Under the pieces are notes generated by a model. That model had not been told where the DNA came from and made no database searches. It saw nothing but the letters and a program-made list of their open reading frames with translations. From contig NZ_CYTW01000006.1 of the NCBI RefSeq assembly GCF_001458215.1, positions 161,680-225,679 of the forward strand: 64,000 nucleotides of DNA, written 5' to 3'. A program made the position numbers and the translations under genes. This DNA is from Shimia thalassica. Its GTDB lineage: Bacteria; Pseudomonadota; Alphaproteobacteria; Rhodobacterales; Rhodobacteraceae. Shown here piece by piece: positions 12,490 to 21,152 of the stretch (within the stretch, counting starts at the first letter, position 1; each line of letters opens with the position of its first letter).

Positions 12490-14439
12490 ATGTTCCGCGT
12501 TTGGCTGGCCGTTCTTTTGGCATTTATATCGATTTCAACCTCTGTGGCGCAGGCGACTCCGGTCTCTGATGCGATGGGGGATGTCCGCTCAAAGGATTGG
12601 GCTGGTGCGGCGCGTGAAGTAAAAGGCGAAAGCCAGGTTGCGCAGGATATTGTCGAGTGGCACCGGCTGCGCGCCGGGGAAGGGTCGCCCGCCGAGGTTC
12701 TGTCATTTCTCAAAAGGCGTCCGGATTGGCCGGGGTTGGCCTATCTGAGAAAGCAGTCCGAACCTGCTTTTGTAGATGCGACACGCAAACAGATTGCCGA
12801 ATTTTATCTCTATGGGAATGCCCAAACCGCTCAGGGTGTGTTGACCCAAGCCAGAGAGTTGGAACGCCAAGGCAAAAAAAGTGATGCGCAGGGCCTTGTT
12901 GTTCGGGCATGGCGCGAAATGGAGGTTGGCCCAAAGTCGCATCAGCAGTTCCTGGAGCGGTACGGCAAACTTCTCAAAAAACACCACGTTGCGCGTATGG
13001 ATATGGTGCTTTGGAAAAACTGGAAAACCAATACCAGCCGCATGAAACCTCTGGTCAATGATGGCTGGCAAAAGCTTGCAGATGCGCGTTTGGGACTGCG
13101 AGCGCAGGCCAAGAACGTTGACGTTCTGATCGAGGCCGTACCCCAAAGCCTCTCAAACGATCCCGGCATGGCCTACGAACGTTTCGTTTGGCGCGCCCGT
13201 AAGGGGCGTGATGCATCTGCCATTGAATTGCTTCTCGAACGCAGCCGTGCCGACACATTGGGGCAGGCCAAAGACTGGTCGCGGCGCCGTCGTGATCTCG
13301 CTCGCAAACAGATGCGCGCAGGAAATTACAAGACGGCCTATGCCATCGCCTCGACCCACCGTCTGTCACCCGAGGACGGATATGCCTATGCGGACAATGA
13401 ATGGATTTCGGGATATGTTGCGCTGCGGTTTTTGAACAAACCGGGGGTTGCGGTCAAACACTTTAAAAGGTTCGAAACAAGCGTCGCCACACCGATTTCA
13501 TTAGGCCGGGCAGGTTACTGGATTGGCCGCTCTTACGAGGCGATGGCAGACAGCGCCAAGGCAAAAGAGGCGTATCGTATGGGGGGTGCTTACCAGACAA
13601 GCTTTTATGGTTTGTTGTCCGCCGAAAAGGCCAAGATGGAGTTAAGCCCCGCCCTTCAGGGCAATGAAGCATTCCCAAGCTGGCGCAAGGCCCCGTTTGT
13701 TTCGTCATCCGTCCACCACGCGGCGTTGCTTTTGTTGCAGGCTGGCGAGCTTTCGTTGGCGGAACGCTTCTGGGTGCATTTGTCTGAAACGCAAGATCGC
13801 ACCGCGCTGGGGCAAATGGGCACCATGGTGCAAGATCTGGGTGCGCCGCACATTGCCGTCATGCTTGGCAAGAAAATGGTTCGCAACGGAGTGGTTTTGC
13901 CGGGTCCCTATTATCCATTGCACCCCATGGTGAATGGCAAACTGGCGGTGTCTACGGAAATGGCCCTCGCGATTGCGCGTCGGGAAAGCGAATTTGACCC
14001 AGTGGTCGTGAGCCATGCAGGGGCCAGAGGCCTGATGCAAGTCATGCCCGGTACCGCAAAGCTGGTCGCGAACCGGCTTGATTTGCCCTATTCGGAATCC
14101 TGGCTTACCGCGCGACCGGACTACAATATCACGCTTGGTGCCGAGTATCTGGCAGGGCTGGCCGAACAGTTTGATGGAAACGTCATCATGGTGTCGGCGG
14201 GCTATAACGCGGGCCCGCGCCGGCCTGAACGCTGGATGAAGGAACGCGGAGATCCACGGCGTCGCGGGGGCATGGATATTGTCGACTGGATCGAACATAT
14301 CCCGTTTAATGAAACCCGTAATTACGTCATGCGGGTCTCGGAAAGCCTGCCCATCTATCGTGCGCGTTTGGGGCGCGACCCTCTTCCGGTGCCATTCAGC
14401 AAGGAATTGGTGGGATCGACCATCAAAGTTACCCGATAG
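12490..14439 (+). CDS. slt: Soluble lytic murein transglycosylase (Slt70-like)
   Basis: Cleaves the MurNAc-GlcNAc bond of peptidoglycan with 1,6-anhydro product formation, in the periplasm. The ATG at 12490 gives 649 residues beginning with a Sec signal peptide (MFRVWLAVLLAFISISTS, cleavage near AQA). A long alpha-helical repeat region fills about residues 25-470, as in the doughnut domain of Slt70. The C-terminal catalytic domain has ARRESEFDP with catalytic E499, then GARGLMQVMPGTA and the SAGYNAGP motif. The frame is open upstream to 12361, but that segment lacks a signal peptide. Confidence 0.92.
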   Translation: MFRVWLAVLLAFISISTSVAQATPVSDAMGDVRSKDWAGAAREVKGESQVAQDIVEWHRLRAGEGSPAEVLSFLKRRPDWPGLAYLRKQSEPAFVDATRKQIAEFYLYGNAQTAQGVLTQARELERQGKKSDAQGLVVRAWREMEVGPKSHQQFLERYGKLLKKHHVARMDMVLWKNWKTNTSRMKPLVNDGWQKLADARLGLRAQAKNVDVLIEAVPQSLSNDPGMAYERFVWRARKGRDASAIELLLERSRADTLGQAKDWSRRRRDLARKQMRAGNYKTAYAIASTHRLSPEDGYAYADNEWISGYVALRFLNKPGVAVKHFKRFETSVATPISLGRAGYWIGRSYEAMADSAKAKEAYRMGGAYQTSFYGLLSAEKAKMELSPALQGNEAFPSWRKAPFVSSSVHHAALLLLQAGELSLAERFWVHLSETQDRTALGQMGTMVQDLGAPHIAVMLGKKMVRNGVVLPGPYYPLHPMVNGKLAVSTEMALAIARRESEFDPVVVSHAGARGLMQVMPGTAKLVANRLDLPYSESWLTARPDYNITLGAEYLAGLAEQFDGNVIMVSAGYNAGPRRPERWMKERGDPRRRGGMDIVDWIEHIPFNETRNYVMRVSESLPIYRARLGRDPLPVPFSKELVGSTIKVTR

Positions 14440-14442
14440 CCC

Positions 14443-15309
14443 TCAGCGGGCGGCGCGTTCCCGCCACAAGGTAAACAGACCCGCGCCCACAACAATGGCC
14501 GACCCGATCGCGACATTGACGCGAAGGGTTTCTCCAAACGCAAGCATGCCCAGTGTCGCCGCAAAAGGAAGCTGCAAATAGGCAAAGGGCTGCACGGCGC
14601 TGGCCTCGGCATGGTCATAGGTTTTGATCAGCAACCAATGCCCCAGAATACCCGTGCAACATAGGGTCAGCATCCAAAGCCAATCGGTTCCGACAATGGG
14701 TTCCCAATAAAAGACCCCGATTGCCGTCATCACGATCATGCCCACCGTACCGGTGTAAAAAAAGCTGACCGCAGATCCATCTGCGCGCGCCACATAACGC
14801 GTCAAAAGACCATAAACCGCGAACATGAGCGCCCCGACCAAAGGCACGATTGCAGCAGGGGAAAACACGCCGTGGCCGGGTTCAAGGATAATCAGAACGC
14901 CAATCATGCCAACGCCGATTGCCGCCCAGCGCCTCCAACCAACTTTTTCGCCCAGAATGGGACCGGACAGCGCGGCAATGATCAATGGGTAACAAATAAA
15001 GATGGCGTGCGTTTCGGTGAGCCCCAAAAGGGTAAAGGCCACTACGGTCACAACAATCTCGAGCGCCAGAAGCGCCCCTCGAATGCATTGCAGCACTGTG
15101 TGTTGCGAGCGCATAACCCTGCGCAGACCGCCGGTCTGGCGCGCGGACAAAGCAATGACAAACGCCGCAAAGAACCAGTAGCGGATCATCACGACAAGAA
15201 AGACATTGTATTCATCCGCCAGATATCGGGATATCCCGTCCTGCATGGCAAAGACAAAGGTCGTGCAGCACATCAAAATGATGCCAAAGCGCGTGTTTTG
15301 TTCGGTCAC
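14443..15309 (-). CDS. EamA/DMT family transporter
   Basis: Inner-membrane permease of the drug/metabolite transporter superfamily. The 288 residues form about ten hydrophobic segments in two EamA halves, with the first starting at residue 9 and the internal repeat starting near residue 150. The conserved GEK motif appears in GPILGEKVGWRRW. Substrate cannot be predicted. The start codon overlaps the stop of mnmD by four bases (15306-15309), so the two are translated from one message. It converges on slt with a three-base gap. Confidence 0.88.
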   Translation of the reverse strand: MTEQNTRFGIILMCCTTFVFAMQDGISRYLADEYNVFLVVMIRYWFFAAFVIALSARQTGGLRRVMRSQHTVLQCIRGALLALEIVVTVVAFTLLGLTETHAIFICYPLIIAALSGPILGEKVGWRRWAAIGVGMIGVLIILEPGHGVFSPAAIVPLVGALMFAVYGLLTRYVARADGSAVSFFYTGTVGMIVMTAIGVFYWEPIVGTDWLWMLTLCCTGILGHWLLIKTYDHAEASAVQPFAYLQLPFAATLGMLAFGETLRVNVAIGSAIVVGAGLFTLWRERAAR

Positions 15310-15980
15310 GGCGCTTTCCTCGCAATCGTCATGTGACGTTTACGGCCAAAGCCCGCAATGCGTTCGACCTCAAAGCCTGCATCTTGCAAATTCTGACGCA
15401 CAAATCCGGCGGCGGTATAAGTGGCCGCAGTGCCGTTTGGGGCCGTATGAAGCCCAACCTGTCGCAGCAGGTCTGCATCCCACAGTTCGGGATTCTTTGC
15501 GGGGGAAAACCCGTCCAAAAACCAGGCATCCGCAGCAAACTCTTGTTGTGCGAGGGTCTCGCGGGCATCGCCAACAACAACGCGCGCCTCGATGCCTTTT
15601 AATGTCGATAAAGATGTGTCTTTCGCCCAAGCCTCGACCAGTCTTTCGGCATAGGGTTTCAGAACCGGAAACGACTCGAGCGCCCGTGACATGTCTTCTG
15701 CGCTCATGGGGAAGCCTTCAAAGCTTGTAAAACGCAGGGGCGATGCCATTCCCGCCGCGTCCCACGCGGCCCAGGTCGTCAACAAATTTAGCCCCGTCCC
15801 AAACCCGAGTTCGGCAATATGAAACCCTGCACCAAACCGGTTGGGCAGGTCATTTCCATCAAGAAACACATAAGTGGTCTCGGCCAGCCCGTTTTCCAAA
15901 CTGAAATACGGGTCGTCGAAACGTGTCGAGACGGGCACAGCGCCGTCGCGCCATTCCAGATTTGCTTGCTGGTCGCTCAT
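15306..15980 (-). CDS. mnmD: tRNA (5-methylaminomethyl-2-thiouridine)-methyltransferase, MnmD type (DUF752)
   Basis: SAM-dependent methyltransferase expected to convert nm5s2U to mnm5s2U at tRNA wobble position 34. The 224-residue product corresponds to the N-terminal half of the E. coli bifunctional MnmC. The N-terminal DPYFSLENGLAETTYVFL block is typical of the family, followed by the SAM motif HIAELGFGTGLNLL at residues 54-67. The later block DAWFLDGFSPAKNPELW holds the catalytic Asp and conserved Pro. It is divergently placed 61 bp from a DAO-type oxidoreductase that could be the other half of MnmC. Confidence 0.9.
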   Translation of the reverse strand: MSDQQANLEWRDGAVPVSTRFDDPYFSLENGLAETTYVFLDGNDLPNRFGAGFHIAELGFGTGLNLLTTWAAWDAAGMASPLRFTSFEGFPMSAEDMSRALESFPVLKPYAERLVEAWAKDTSLSTLKGIEARVVVGDARETLAQQEFAADAWFLDGFSPAKNPELWDADLLRQVGLHTAPNGTAATYTAAGFVRQNLQDAGFEVERIAGFGRKRHMTIARKAP

Positions 15981-16041
15981 GTCGGGATGCCTTAGTAGTC
16001 ATGCAAGGGAAAAGCATTGGGCCACATAGGGTGATTTGGCA

Positions 16042-17076
16042 ATGGTGGATGTAACCGTTTTAGGGGCAGGCGCATTCGGGTTGTCTGTTGCTTGGGCCTG
16101 TTTGCAACGGGGCGCAAAGGTGCGTGTCATCGATCCTTATGGTGTCGGTGCAGGGTCGTCTGGTGGTGTGGTCGGCGCATTGGCACCGCACACGCCGGAA
16201 AACTGGAATGACAAGAAAGAGTTCCAGTTTCAAAGTCTGATCATGGCCGAAGCCTTCTGGGCCGAGGTGGAAGAGACCGGTGGAGTGTCTTCAGGATATG
16301 GCCGGACGGGTCGTCTGCAGCCGGTCCTGAACGACAGAGGGCTTGAGCTGGCGCGTGCGCGACAAGAAACCTCAGGTGCATTGTGGCGCGGCCAGGCAAA
16401 GTGGTGCGTGATCTCTGAGGAAGACGCCGGACCTTGGGCACCACACTCGCCGACAGGATTTCTTATTCACGATACGCTTAGTGCCCGCATGCATCCAAGA
16501 ATGGCATGTGCCTCTTTGGCGGCAGCCATCCAAGAAAAAGGCGGCGAGATCACCAAAGAAGCTCCACACGAGGGCCAAGTGGTGTGGGCAACGGGATGGC
16601 AGGGGCTTGTTTCACTGTCTCAGGACATGGGGCGCATGGTGGGCAATGGCGTTAAAGGCCAAGCTGCGCTTCTACGTCTTGATCGGCCGGATTTGCCCCA
16701 ACTGTTTGCAGATTCGGTGCATGTTGTCCCGCATGTGGATGGAACCGTTGCAATCGGATCGACCAGCGAGCGTGAATTTGAAATTCCAACCAGCACCGAT
16801 GCCCAGATTGATGCCGTGCTAGAGCGCGCTTTTGCGGCGGTCCCGGCTCTCAAAAATGCAGAGGTGATCGAACGCTGGGCCGGTGTGCGGCCCCGCGCAA
16901 AAAGCCGGGCGCCGATGTTGGGACGTCATCCATTGCGCGAAGGCGCGTTTATTGCGAATGGCGGCTTTAAGATCGGTTTCGGGATGGCCCCGAAAGCAGG
17001 TGCTGTCATGGCCGATCTGATACTGGATGGCGTGGACACGATTCCCGACGACTTCAGGCCCGAAGCTTCGCTCTGA
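16042..17076 (+). CDS. FAD-dependent oxidoreductase, DAO family (possible MnmC oxidase half)
   Basis: Flavoprotein of the D-amino-acid oxidase/glycine oxidase superfamily, 344 residues from the ATG at 16042 (a TTG at 16036 adds two). The FAD-binding GxGxxG appears in VTVLGAGAFGLSVAW near residue 4, and a C-terminal GFKIGFGMAPKAG segment fits the second FAD-contact region. Its partner across the divergent promoter is mnmD. The E. coli MnmC fusion pairs these two domains, so a role in removing the carboxymethyl group of cmnm5U is a reasonable inference. An amino-acid oxidase role remains possible. Confidence 0.75.
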   Translation: MVDVTVLGAGAFGLSVAWACLQRGAKVRVIDPYGVGAGSSGGVVGALAPHTPENWNDKKEFQFQSLIMAEAFWAEVEETGGVSSGYGRTGRLQPVLNDRGLELARARQETSGALWRGQAKWCVISEEDAGPWAPHSPTGFLIHDTLSARMHPRMACASLAAAIQEKGGEITKEAPHEGQVVWATGWQGLVSLSQDMGRMVGNGVKGQAALLRLDRPDLPQLFADSVHVVPHVDGTVAIGSTSEREFEIPTSTDAQIDAVLERAFAAVPALKNAEVIERWAGVRPRAKSRAPMLGRHPLREGAFIANGGFKIGFGMAPKAGAVMADLILDGVDTIPDDFRPEASL

Positions 17077-17081
17077 TCTGG

Positions 17082-17885
17082 TTATTCTGCCTGTGCAATC
17101 ATGTTTTGCTGACCTTCCGGGCCACGCACCCAAAGTGTGCCATCGCCCCCCCAGCAGAGTTCGGCCGTTTCGAAATGCATAAGAGGGGCGGTGGCGCGAA
17201 ACGAAAAACGGCTCAGCCCCCCCAATTGTTCTGCGGCTTGTAGCATCAAAAGCTGCGCGAGCAGTGGGCCATGCACCACCAAACCGTCATACCCTTCGAC
17301 GGTGCGCGCATAATCCAGATCATAATGAATCCGATGGCCGTTAAACGTCAGAGCAGAATAGCGAAACAACAACGTGCTGTTAAAACTGCGATGCTGCGAA
17401 AACGCCTCGTCTGTGCGGGCCGCGGGCGGGACGGGTTTTCGTGCGTCAGGTGCCGGGTCTTCGCGGTACACCAGATCCTGAAATTCGGTCACGCAAGTGC
17501 GTCCGGCCTGCTCGAATTCGTGACGTAGCTTTACAAACCCGAGCGGCCCCGAACGCCCTTCTTTGTATTGGGCGGACTCAACCGTGGTTGTCTTTGTAGC
17601 CGGCAACCCTGCGCGCAGGGGATGGTGAAACTCGAGTTGCCCACCAGCCCACATGCGGCGGGGCAAACCCATGTCGGGGATCAGACCGCCAACTTTGGGG
17701 TGACCATCCCGCCCGAGCTTGGCAGGGGGCTGTGCGTCCCAAAAGTATAGATGATGAAAAAACGGGGGGAGGGGATCGCCGATATCGACATCAGCAGGCA
17801 GGTCCAGCATCGTCAGGCAGGCGCTTGCTCGTGTCGGGTCGATTACGTCACTTTGACTGTGGGTTTGGGGCAGGGCATCTTGCAT
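17082..17885 (-). CDS. MaoC-like hydratase, mesaconyl-C4-CoA/3-methylfumaryl-CoA hydratase type
   Basis: Hot-dog-fold hydratase related to 3-methylfumaryl-CoA/mesaconyl-C4-CoA hydratase. Recognisable blocks are DPLPPFFHHLYF, LPRRMWAGGQLEFHHPL and the KEGRSGPLGFVKLRHE segment, characteristic of this subgroup (FAS1-like N-terminal dehydratase domain). The C-terminal half contains ALTFNGHRIHYDLDYAR, the MaoC motif with catalytic Asp/His. I chose the ATG at 17885 (267 residues); a TTG at 17936 would add 17 residues but overlaps the start of the divergent VOC gene. The real substrate is uncertain because no 3-hydroxypropionate-cycle genes are nearby. Confidence 0.8.
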   Translation of the reverse strand: MQDALPQTHSQSDVIDPTRASACLTMLDLPADVDIGDPLPPFFHHLYFWDAQPPAKLGRDGHPKVGGLIPDMGLPRRMWAGGQLEFHHPLRAGLPATKTTTVESAQYKEGRSGPLGFVKLRHEFEQAGRTCVTEFQDLVYREDPAPDARKPVPPAARTDEAFSQHRSFNSTLLFRYSALTFNGHRIHYDLDYARTVEGYDGLVVHGPLLAQLLMLQAAEQLGGLSRFSFRATAPLMHFETAELCWGGDGTLWVRGPEGQQNMIAQAE

Positions 17886-17926
17886 GGCGGCAGGGTAGGC
17901 CTGCGTTGCAAATGGGGCAAGATCGC

Positions 17927-18325
17927 ATGAGACCAAAACTTTCTTCGCTGGACCATTTTGTTCTCACCGTACAGGACATCGATCTGACCATCCGGTTTTA
18001 TCGGGATGTTTTGGGAATGAGCCCCGAGAAGTTTCAACCCGCCGATGGTTCCGTGCGCTGGGCGTTGAAATTCGGAGACCAAAAAATCAACCTGCATCAA
18101 GAAGGGGCCGAGTTCGAGCCAAAGGCCGCGTTCCCAAAACCGGGATCTGCCGACCTGTGCTTTCTGAGCGACGTGCCACTTGCCACTTGGCAAGATCACT
18201 TCGCGAACATGGATGTGGTCGTTGAAGAAGGGCCCATAAGACGCACAGGGGCAGTTGGGCCCATTCATTCGCTATATATCCGTGATCCTGATCTGAACCT
18301 GATCGAAGTCAGCAATCCTGAATAA
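17927..18325 (+). CDS. VOC (glyoxalase/bleomycin resistance) family protein
   Basis: Metal-binding vicinal-oxygen-chelate fold protein of 132 residues. It starts at the ATG at 17927 with LDHFVLTVQDIDLTIRFY, the classic first beta-alpha-beta unit with its metal-ligand His. A second module ends SLYIRDPDLNLIEVS, which holds the metal-ligand Glu. Related proteins include glyoxalase I-like lyases and fosfomycin-type enzymes; the function here is unknown. It is divergent from the hydratase, with only 41 bp between the chosen starts. Confidence 0.88.
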   Translation: MRPKLSSLDHFVLTVQDIDLTIRFYRDVLGMSPEKFQPADGSVRWALKFGDQKINLHQEGAEFEPKAAFPKPGSADLCFLSDVPLATWQDHFANMDVVVEEGPIRRTGAVGPIHSLYIRDPDLNLIEVSNPE

Positions 18326-18335
18326 CGGCCGCGTT

Positions 18336-18878
18336 TCAGCGCCGCTGAATTTCGGCTCTGAGTGTTGTCATAAGCGCATCAATGTTCTGGGCGTACCGCT
18401 CCGTGATGCGCCCGTTTTCATCGAATTGACTGTTGCACTCTGCAATCAGGATTTCCGGACCGTTTGCGATGCATGGGCGAAATGGCGCAAGGCATGTTCG
18501 CAGCATGACATGCGCGCGCGCCCCTCCTGTCCGGCCAGCTGCGGCCGCCATGATCGCGACAGGTTTGTCCGCCCAAGGTTTCACCGGTGCCCTGCTGATC
18601 CAGTCGAGCGCGTTTTTCAAAACGCCAGAGATGCCGCTGTTGTATTCTGGAGTGGAAATCAAAACCGCATCTGCCTGGGCAATCTGGTCGACAAGCGTTT
18701 GCACTTCCGCAGGCAGGCCATGCGCGTCCTCAACGTCACCGTGATACAGGGGGATTTCAAGATTGGCCTCAACATAAGTGGCATCGCCAAATATCCTGCC
18801 GGCTTCGCGCAAGAGTTTGCGATTGGCTGATTTCGCACGAAGAGAGCCTGAAAGCCCCAGCAAGGTGTATTGGGTCAT
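18336..18878 (-). CDS. NADPH-dependent FMN reductase (ChrR/WrbA-like flavoprotein)
   Basis: Small flavodoxin-fold oxidoreductase that reduces quinones, azo dyes or metal oxyanions with NAD(P)H. The 180-residue protein shows the FMN phosphate loop GLSGSLRAKSANRKLL near residue 8 and the family motif STPEYNSGISGVLKNALDW around residues 75-94. Length fits the family. It converges on the VOC gene with a 10-bp gap. No regulator is adjacent. Confidence 0.9.
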   Translation of the reverse strand: MTQYTLLGLSGSLRAKSANRKLLREAGRIFGDATYVEANLEIPLYHGDVEDAHGLPAEVQTLVDQIAQADAVLISTPEYNSGISGVLKNALDWISRAPVKPWADKPVAIMAAAAGRTGGARAHVMLRTCLAPFRPCIANGPEILIAECNSQFDENGRITERYAQNIDALMTTLRAEIQRR

Positions 18879-18984
18879 GTCGCGTTTCCTGTTTTGCGTA
18901 TGTGATACCTAAACACCCGATCAGGAACTTCAACGCATAACGCCGCACAGTTTCTGCGCGGCGTCTTTTGCGAAGTAGGTTGTT

Positions 18985-19638
18985 TTAGGCTTCGGTAGGC
19001 AGAATCACGATTTCGACGCGGCGGTTCTGTGCCTTGCCTTCTTCCGAAAGGTTCGACGCAACGGGTTGGTCTTCGCCGCGGCCGATTGTCTGGATGCGTT
19101 CAAAGGCAACGCCCCCTTCCATCAGCTTGTCCGCGACAGAGTTCGCGCGCTGCTCTGAAAGCTGCTGGTTGTGTGCCGCCGATCCGGTGTTGTCGGTGTG
19201 GCCCAGGACTTGAACAGTCGAAGAAGGATATTTCTGAAGGTTACGCGCAACTGCGGCAAGATCATCCGACAAAGATGCGCTCACCACGGCGCTATCGGAA
19301 GCGAACAGCAAATCCTGTGGCATAACAACGATCAAACGATCGCCTGTATTCTCGATAGAGATGCCCCCATCCAGTTCCTTGCGCAGCTCGGCCTCTTGTT
19401 TGTCGAGGTCATTGCCGATCAATGCGCCGACGCCCGCGCCAATCACGGCACCTGCGACAAGGTTGGTGTCGGTGGCGGCGGCCACTGCGGTTCCGACAAG
19501 GCCGCCAATAACGCCGCCCTGTTTGGTTTTACGGTATTCGTCGCGGTCTTCTGCACTGCCTGTGACATATGCAGGGTCGGTACAGGCGGTTAATGCGACT
19601 GCCGAGATTGCGAATATTGAAAGAGTAAAGCGTTTCAT
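18985..19638 (-). CDS. OmpA-family outer-membrane lipoprotein
   Basis: Peptidoglycan-tethering envelope protein. From the ATG at 19638 (217 residues; an adjacent GTG gives one more) the N-terminus is a lipoprotein signal with lipobox LTAC, Cys at residue 19. A glycine-zipper segment (GGVIGGLVGTAVAAAT... GAGVGALIGN, about residues 42-75) follows. The C-terminal OmpA domain contains VLGHTDNTGSAAHNQQLS and the NRRVEIVI end, the diaminopimelate-binding fold. This is the YiaD-like architecture. It is monocistronic in appearance. Confidence 0.92.
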   Translation of the reverse strand: MKRFTLSIFAISAVALTACTDPAYVTGSAEDRDEYRKTKQGGVIGGLVGTAVAAATDTNLVAGAVIGAGVGALIGNDLDKQEAELRKELDGGISIENTGDRLIVVMPQDLLFASDSAVVSASLSDDLAAVARNLQKYPSSTVQVLGHTDNTGSAAHNQQLSEQRANSVADKLMEGGVAFERIQTIGRGEDQPVASNLSEEGKAQNRRVEIVILPTEA

Positions 19639-19720
19639 CACTGCTGCCTTTGGATCGTTTGGCCGATTTCTTCGGCTCTGATGTCCAACATAGGCGACCT
19701 GAGGCCAAGACCCAAATGGA

Positions 19721-20608
19721 TCAGGCCGTTTTTTCAGCGGTTTCTTGCGCTTGATACTCGGGATCCATTTCTGCGCGGGCTGTTTCCCATGCCAAAAGGG
19801 CGCGCTTCACGGGCAATCCCCAATGATATCCCCCGAGCGCGCCAGATTTACGCAAGGCTCTGTGGCAGGGGATCAGCCAGCTCACGGGATTGCGCCCGAC
19901 AGCAGTGCCCACAGCACGCACCGCACGTGGTGCACCGATGGATTGGGCGATTTCGGAATAGGTCGACACCTGTCCAGAGGGAATGCGCATCAAAGCTTCC
20001 CAGACTTTGATCTGTAGCGGGGAGCCGATCATATAGACGGGGGTTTTGCCAAGTTCCCCCGATTGTTCGTTGAAGGCCGAAAGGACCCAAGGGCGCAAAA
20101 ACATTGGATCTTCAATAAAATTGGCCTTTGGCCAGCGCGACAGAAGATCGATCATCGCGGCTTCTTCGCCGGTTTCCGAGGCAAATCCGATGCCACAAAT
20201 CCCTTTGTTGGTGCCCATCACAAGCGCCAATCCAAAGGGGCTGTCAAACCATCCCCAGAAAATGTTCAACCCTTCCCCCCCACGGGCATATTCGCCGGGG
20301 CTCATGGATTCCCAACGCAAGAACAGGTCATGCAGTCGACCAGATCCCGAAAGTCCCACCGCATCCGAGGTGTCCAGAGTTGTGAAGTGGTCGTGCAAAA
20401 GGGCCTTGGCGTGGCCAAGCGTCAAATACTGCTGGAATTTTTTTGGTGACACGCCGGCCCATCGCTTAAAAAGACGCTGGAAATGCGCTGGGCTCATGTC
20501 CATTTCCCGTGCCAGATCGTCCAAGGTAAGCGATTTCTCGGATTGGTCGATCACTTCGATGGCACGGCGCATGACATTGAAATGGTATCCTTGCTGCAAA
20601 TCGTTCAT
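19721..20608 (-). CDS. Ada-like methylated-DNA-[protein]-cysteine methyltransferase with AraC-type HTH
   Basis: Repairs O6-alkylguanine by transferring the alkyl group to its own cysteine and probably also binds DNA as a regulator. The ATG at 20608 gives 295 residues. Residues 1-110 form an AraC-type HTH (DLAREMDMSPAHFQRLFKRW), and residues 120-285 form the MGMT domain with the active-site PCHR, Cys at 248. The E. coli Ada N-terminal zinc/phosphotriester domain is absent, so the classical Cys38-methylation switch is missing. This is a known shorter architecture in proteobacteria. Confidence 0.92.
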   Translation of the reverse strand: MNDLQQGYHFNVMRRAIEVIDQSEKSLTLDDLAREMDMSPAHFQRLFKRWAGVSPKKFQQYLTLGHAKALLHDHFTTLDTSDAVGLSGSGRLHDLFLRWESMSPGEYARGGEGLNIFWGWFDSPFGLALVMGTNKGICGIGFASETGEEAAMIDLLSRWPKANFIEDPMFLRPWVLSAFNEQSGELGKTPVYMIGSPLQIKVWEALMRIPSGQVSTYSEIAQSIGAPRAVRAVGTAVGRNPVSWLIPCHRALRKSGALGGYHWGLPVKRALLAWETARAEMDPEYQAQETAEKTA

Positions 20609-20746
20609 CGCTCGTTGTCCTGTCGTGTCTGTCCTGTCGAACATAGGCGCTCACACCGTGTCCCGCGACCCGTTTCTTGTGCAAAGTCCACGCCACATAA
20701 CGCATCCGTGAATCGCAAAAGCTGTGACTTGGGATAGGGTGTTGTC

Positions 20747-21094
20747 ATGAAAACGCTGATCTTTGTTTTGTTGATGGCTTCTCCGGCTTTGGCTGAAGCG
20801 CCCGTAATTGAAAATGTGCAGGTCCAAGCCGTGTCAGGGGTATGGCGCTTCAACGTGACGCTGGCGCACCCGGACACGGGATGGGATCACTATGCCGATG
20901 GATGGCGTGTTGAAACCGAGGATGGATCGGTTTTGGGAACCCGCGAATTGCTGCACCCTCATGTGGATGAACAGCCCTTTACGCGATCCCTGTCTGGCGT
21001 TTCGATCCCGAATGGGATCAGCACGGTTTTTGTGCGCGCCAAGTGCAGTGTTGACGGGTGGGCAGACACAACGGTGCCCGTGTCTTTGAATTGA
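20747..21094 (+). CDS. Small secreted protein of unknown function
   Basis: 115 residues starting with a Sec signal peptide, MKTLIFVLLMASPALAEA, with probable cleavage after ALA. The mature part is about 98 residues of beta-rich sequence (HPDTGWDHYADGWRVE, and DGWADTTVPVSL at the end) that looks like a single periplasmic beta-sandwich. I do not recognise the family. It is followed 58 bp later by the sodium channel gene on the same strand, so the two may be co-transcribed. Confidence 0.75.
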   Translation: MKTLIFVLLMASPALAEAPVIENVQVQAVSGVWRFNVTLAHPDTGWDHYADGWRVETEDGSVLGTRELLHPHVDEQPFTRSLSGVSIPNGISTVFVRAKCSVDGWADTTVPVSLN

Positions 21095-21152
21095 TACCTC
21101 GAAGCCATTCGGGCGGTTGTATAGGGCGCAAGCACGTCCCATATTCCGGCCC

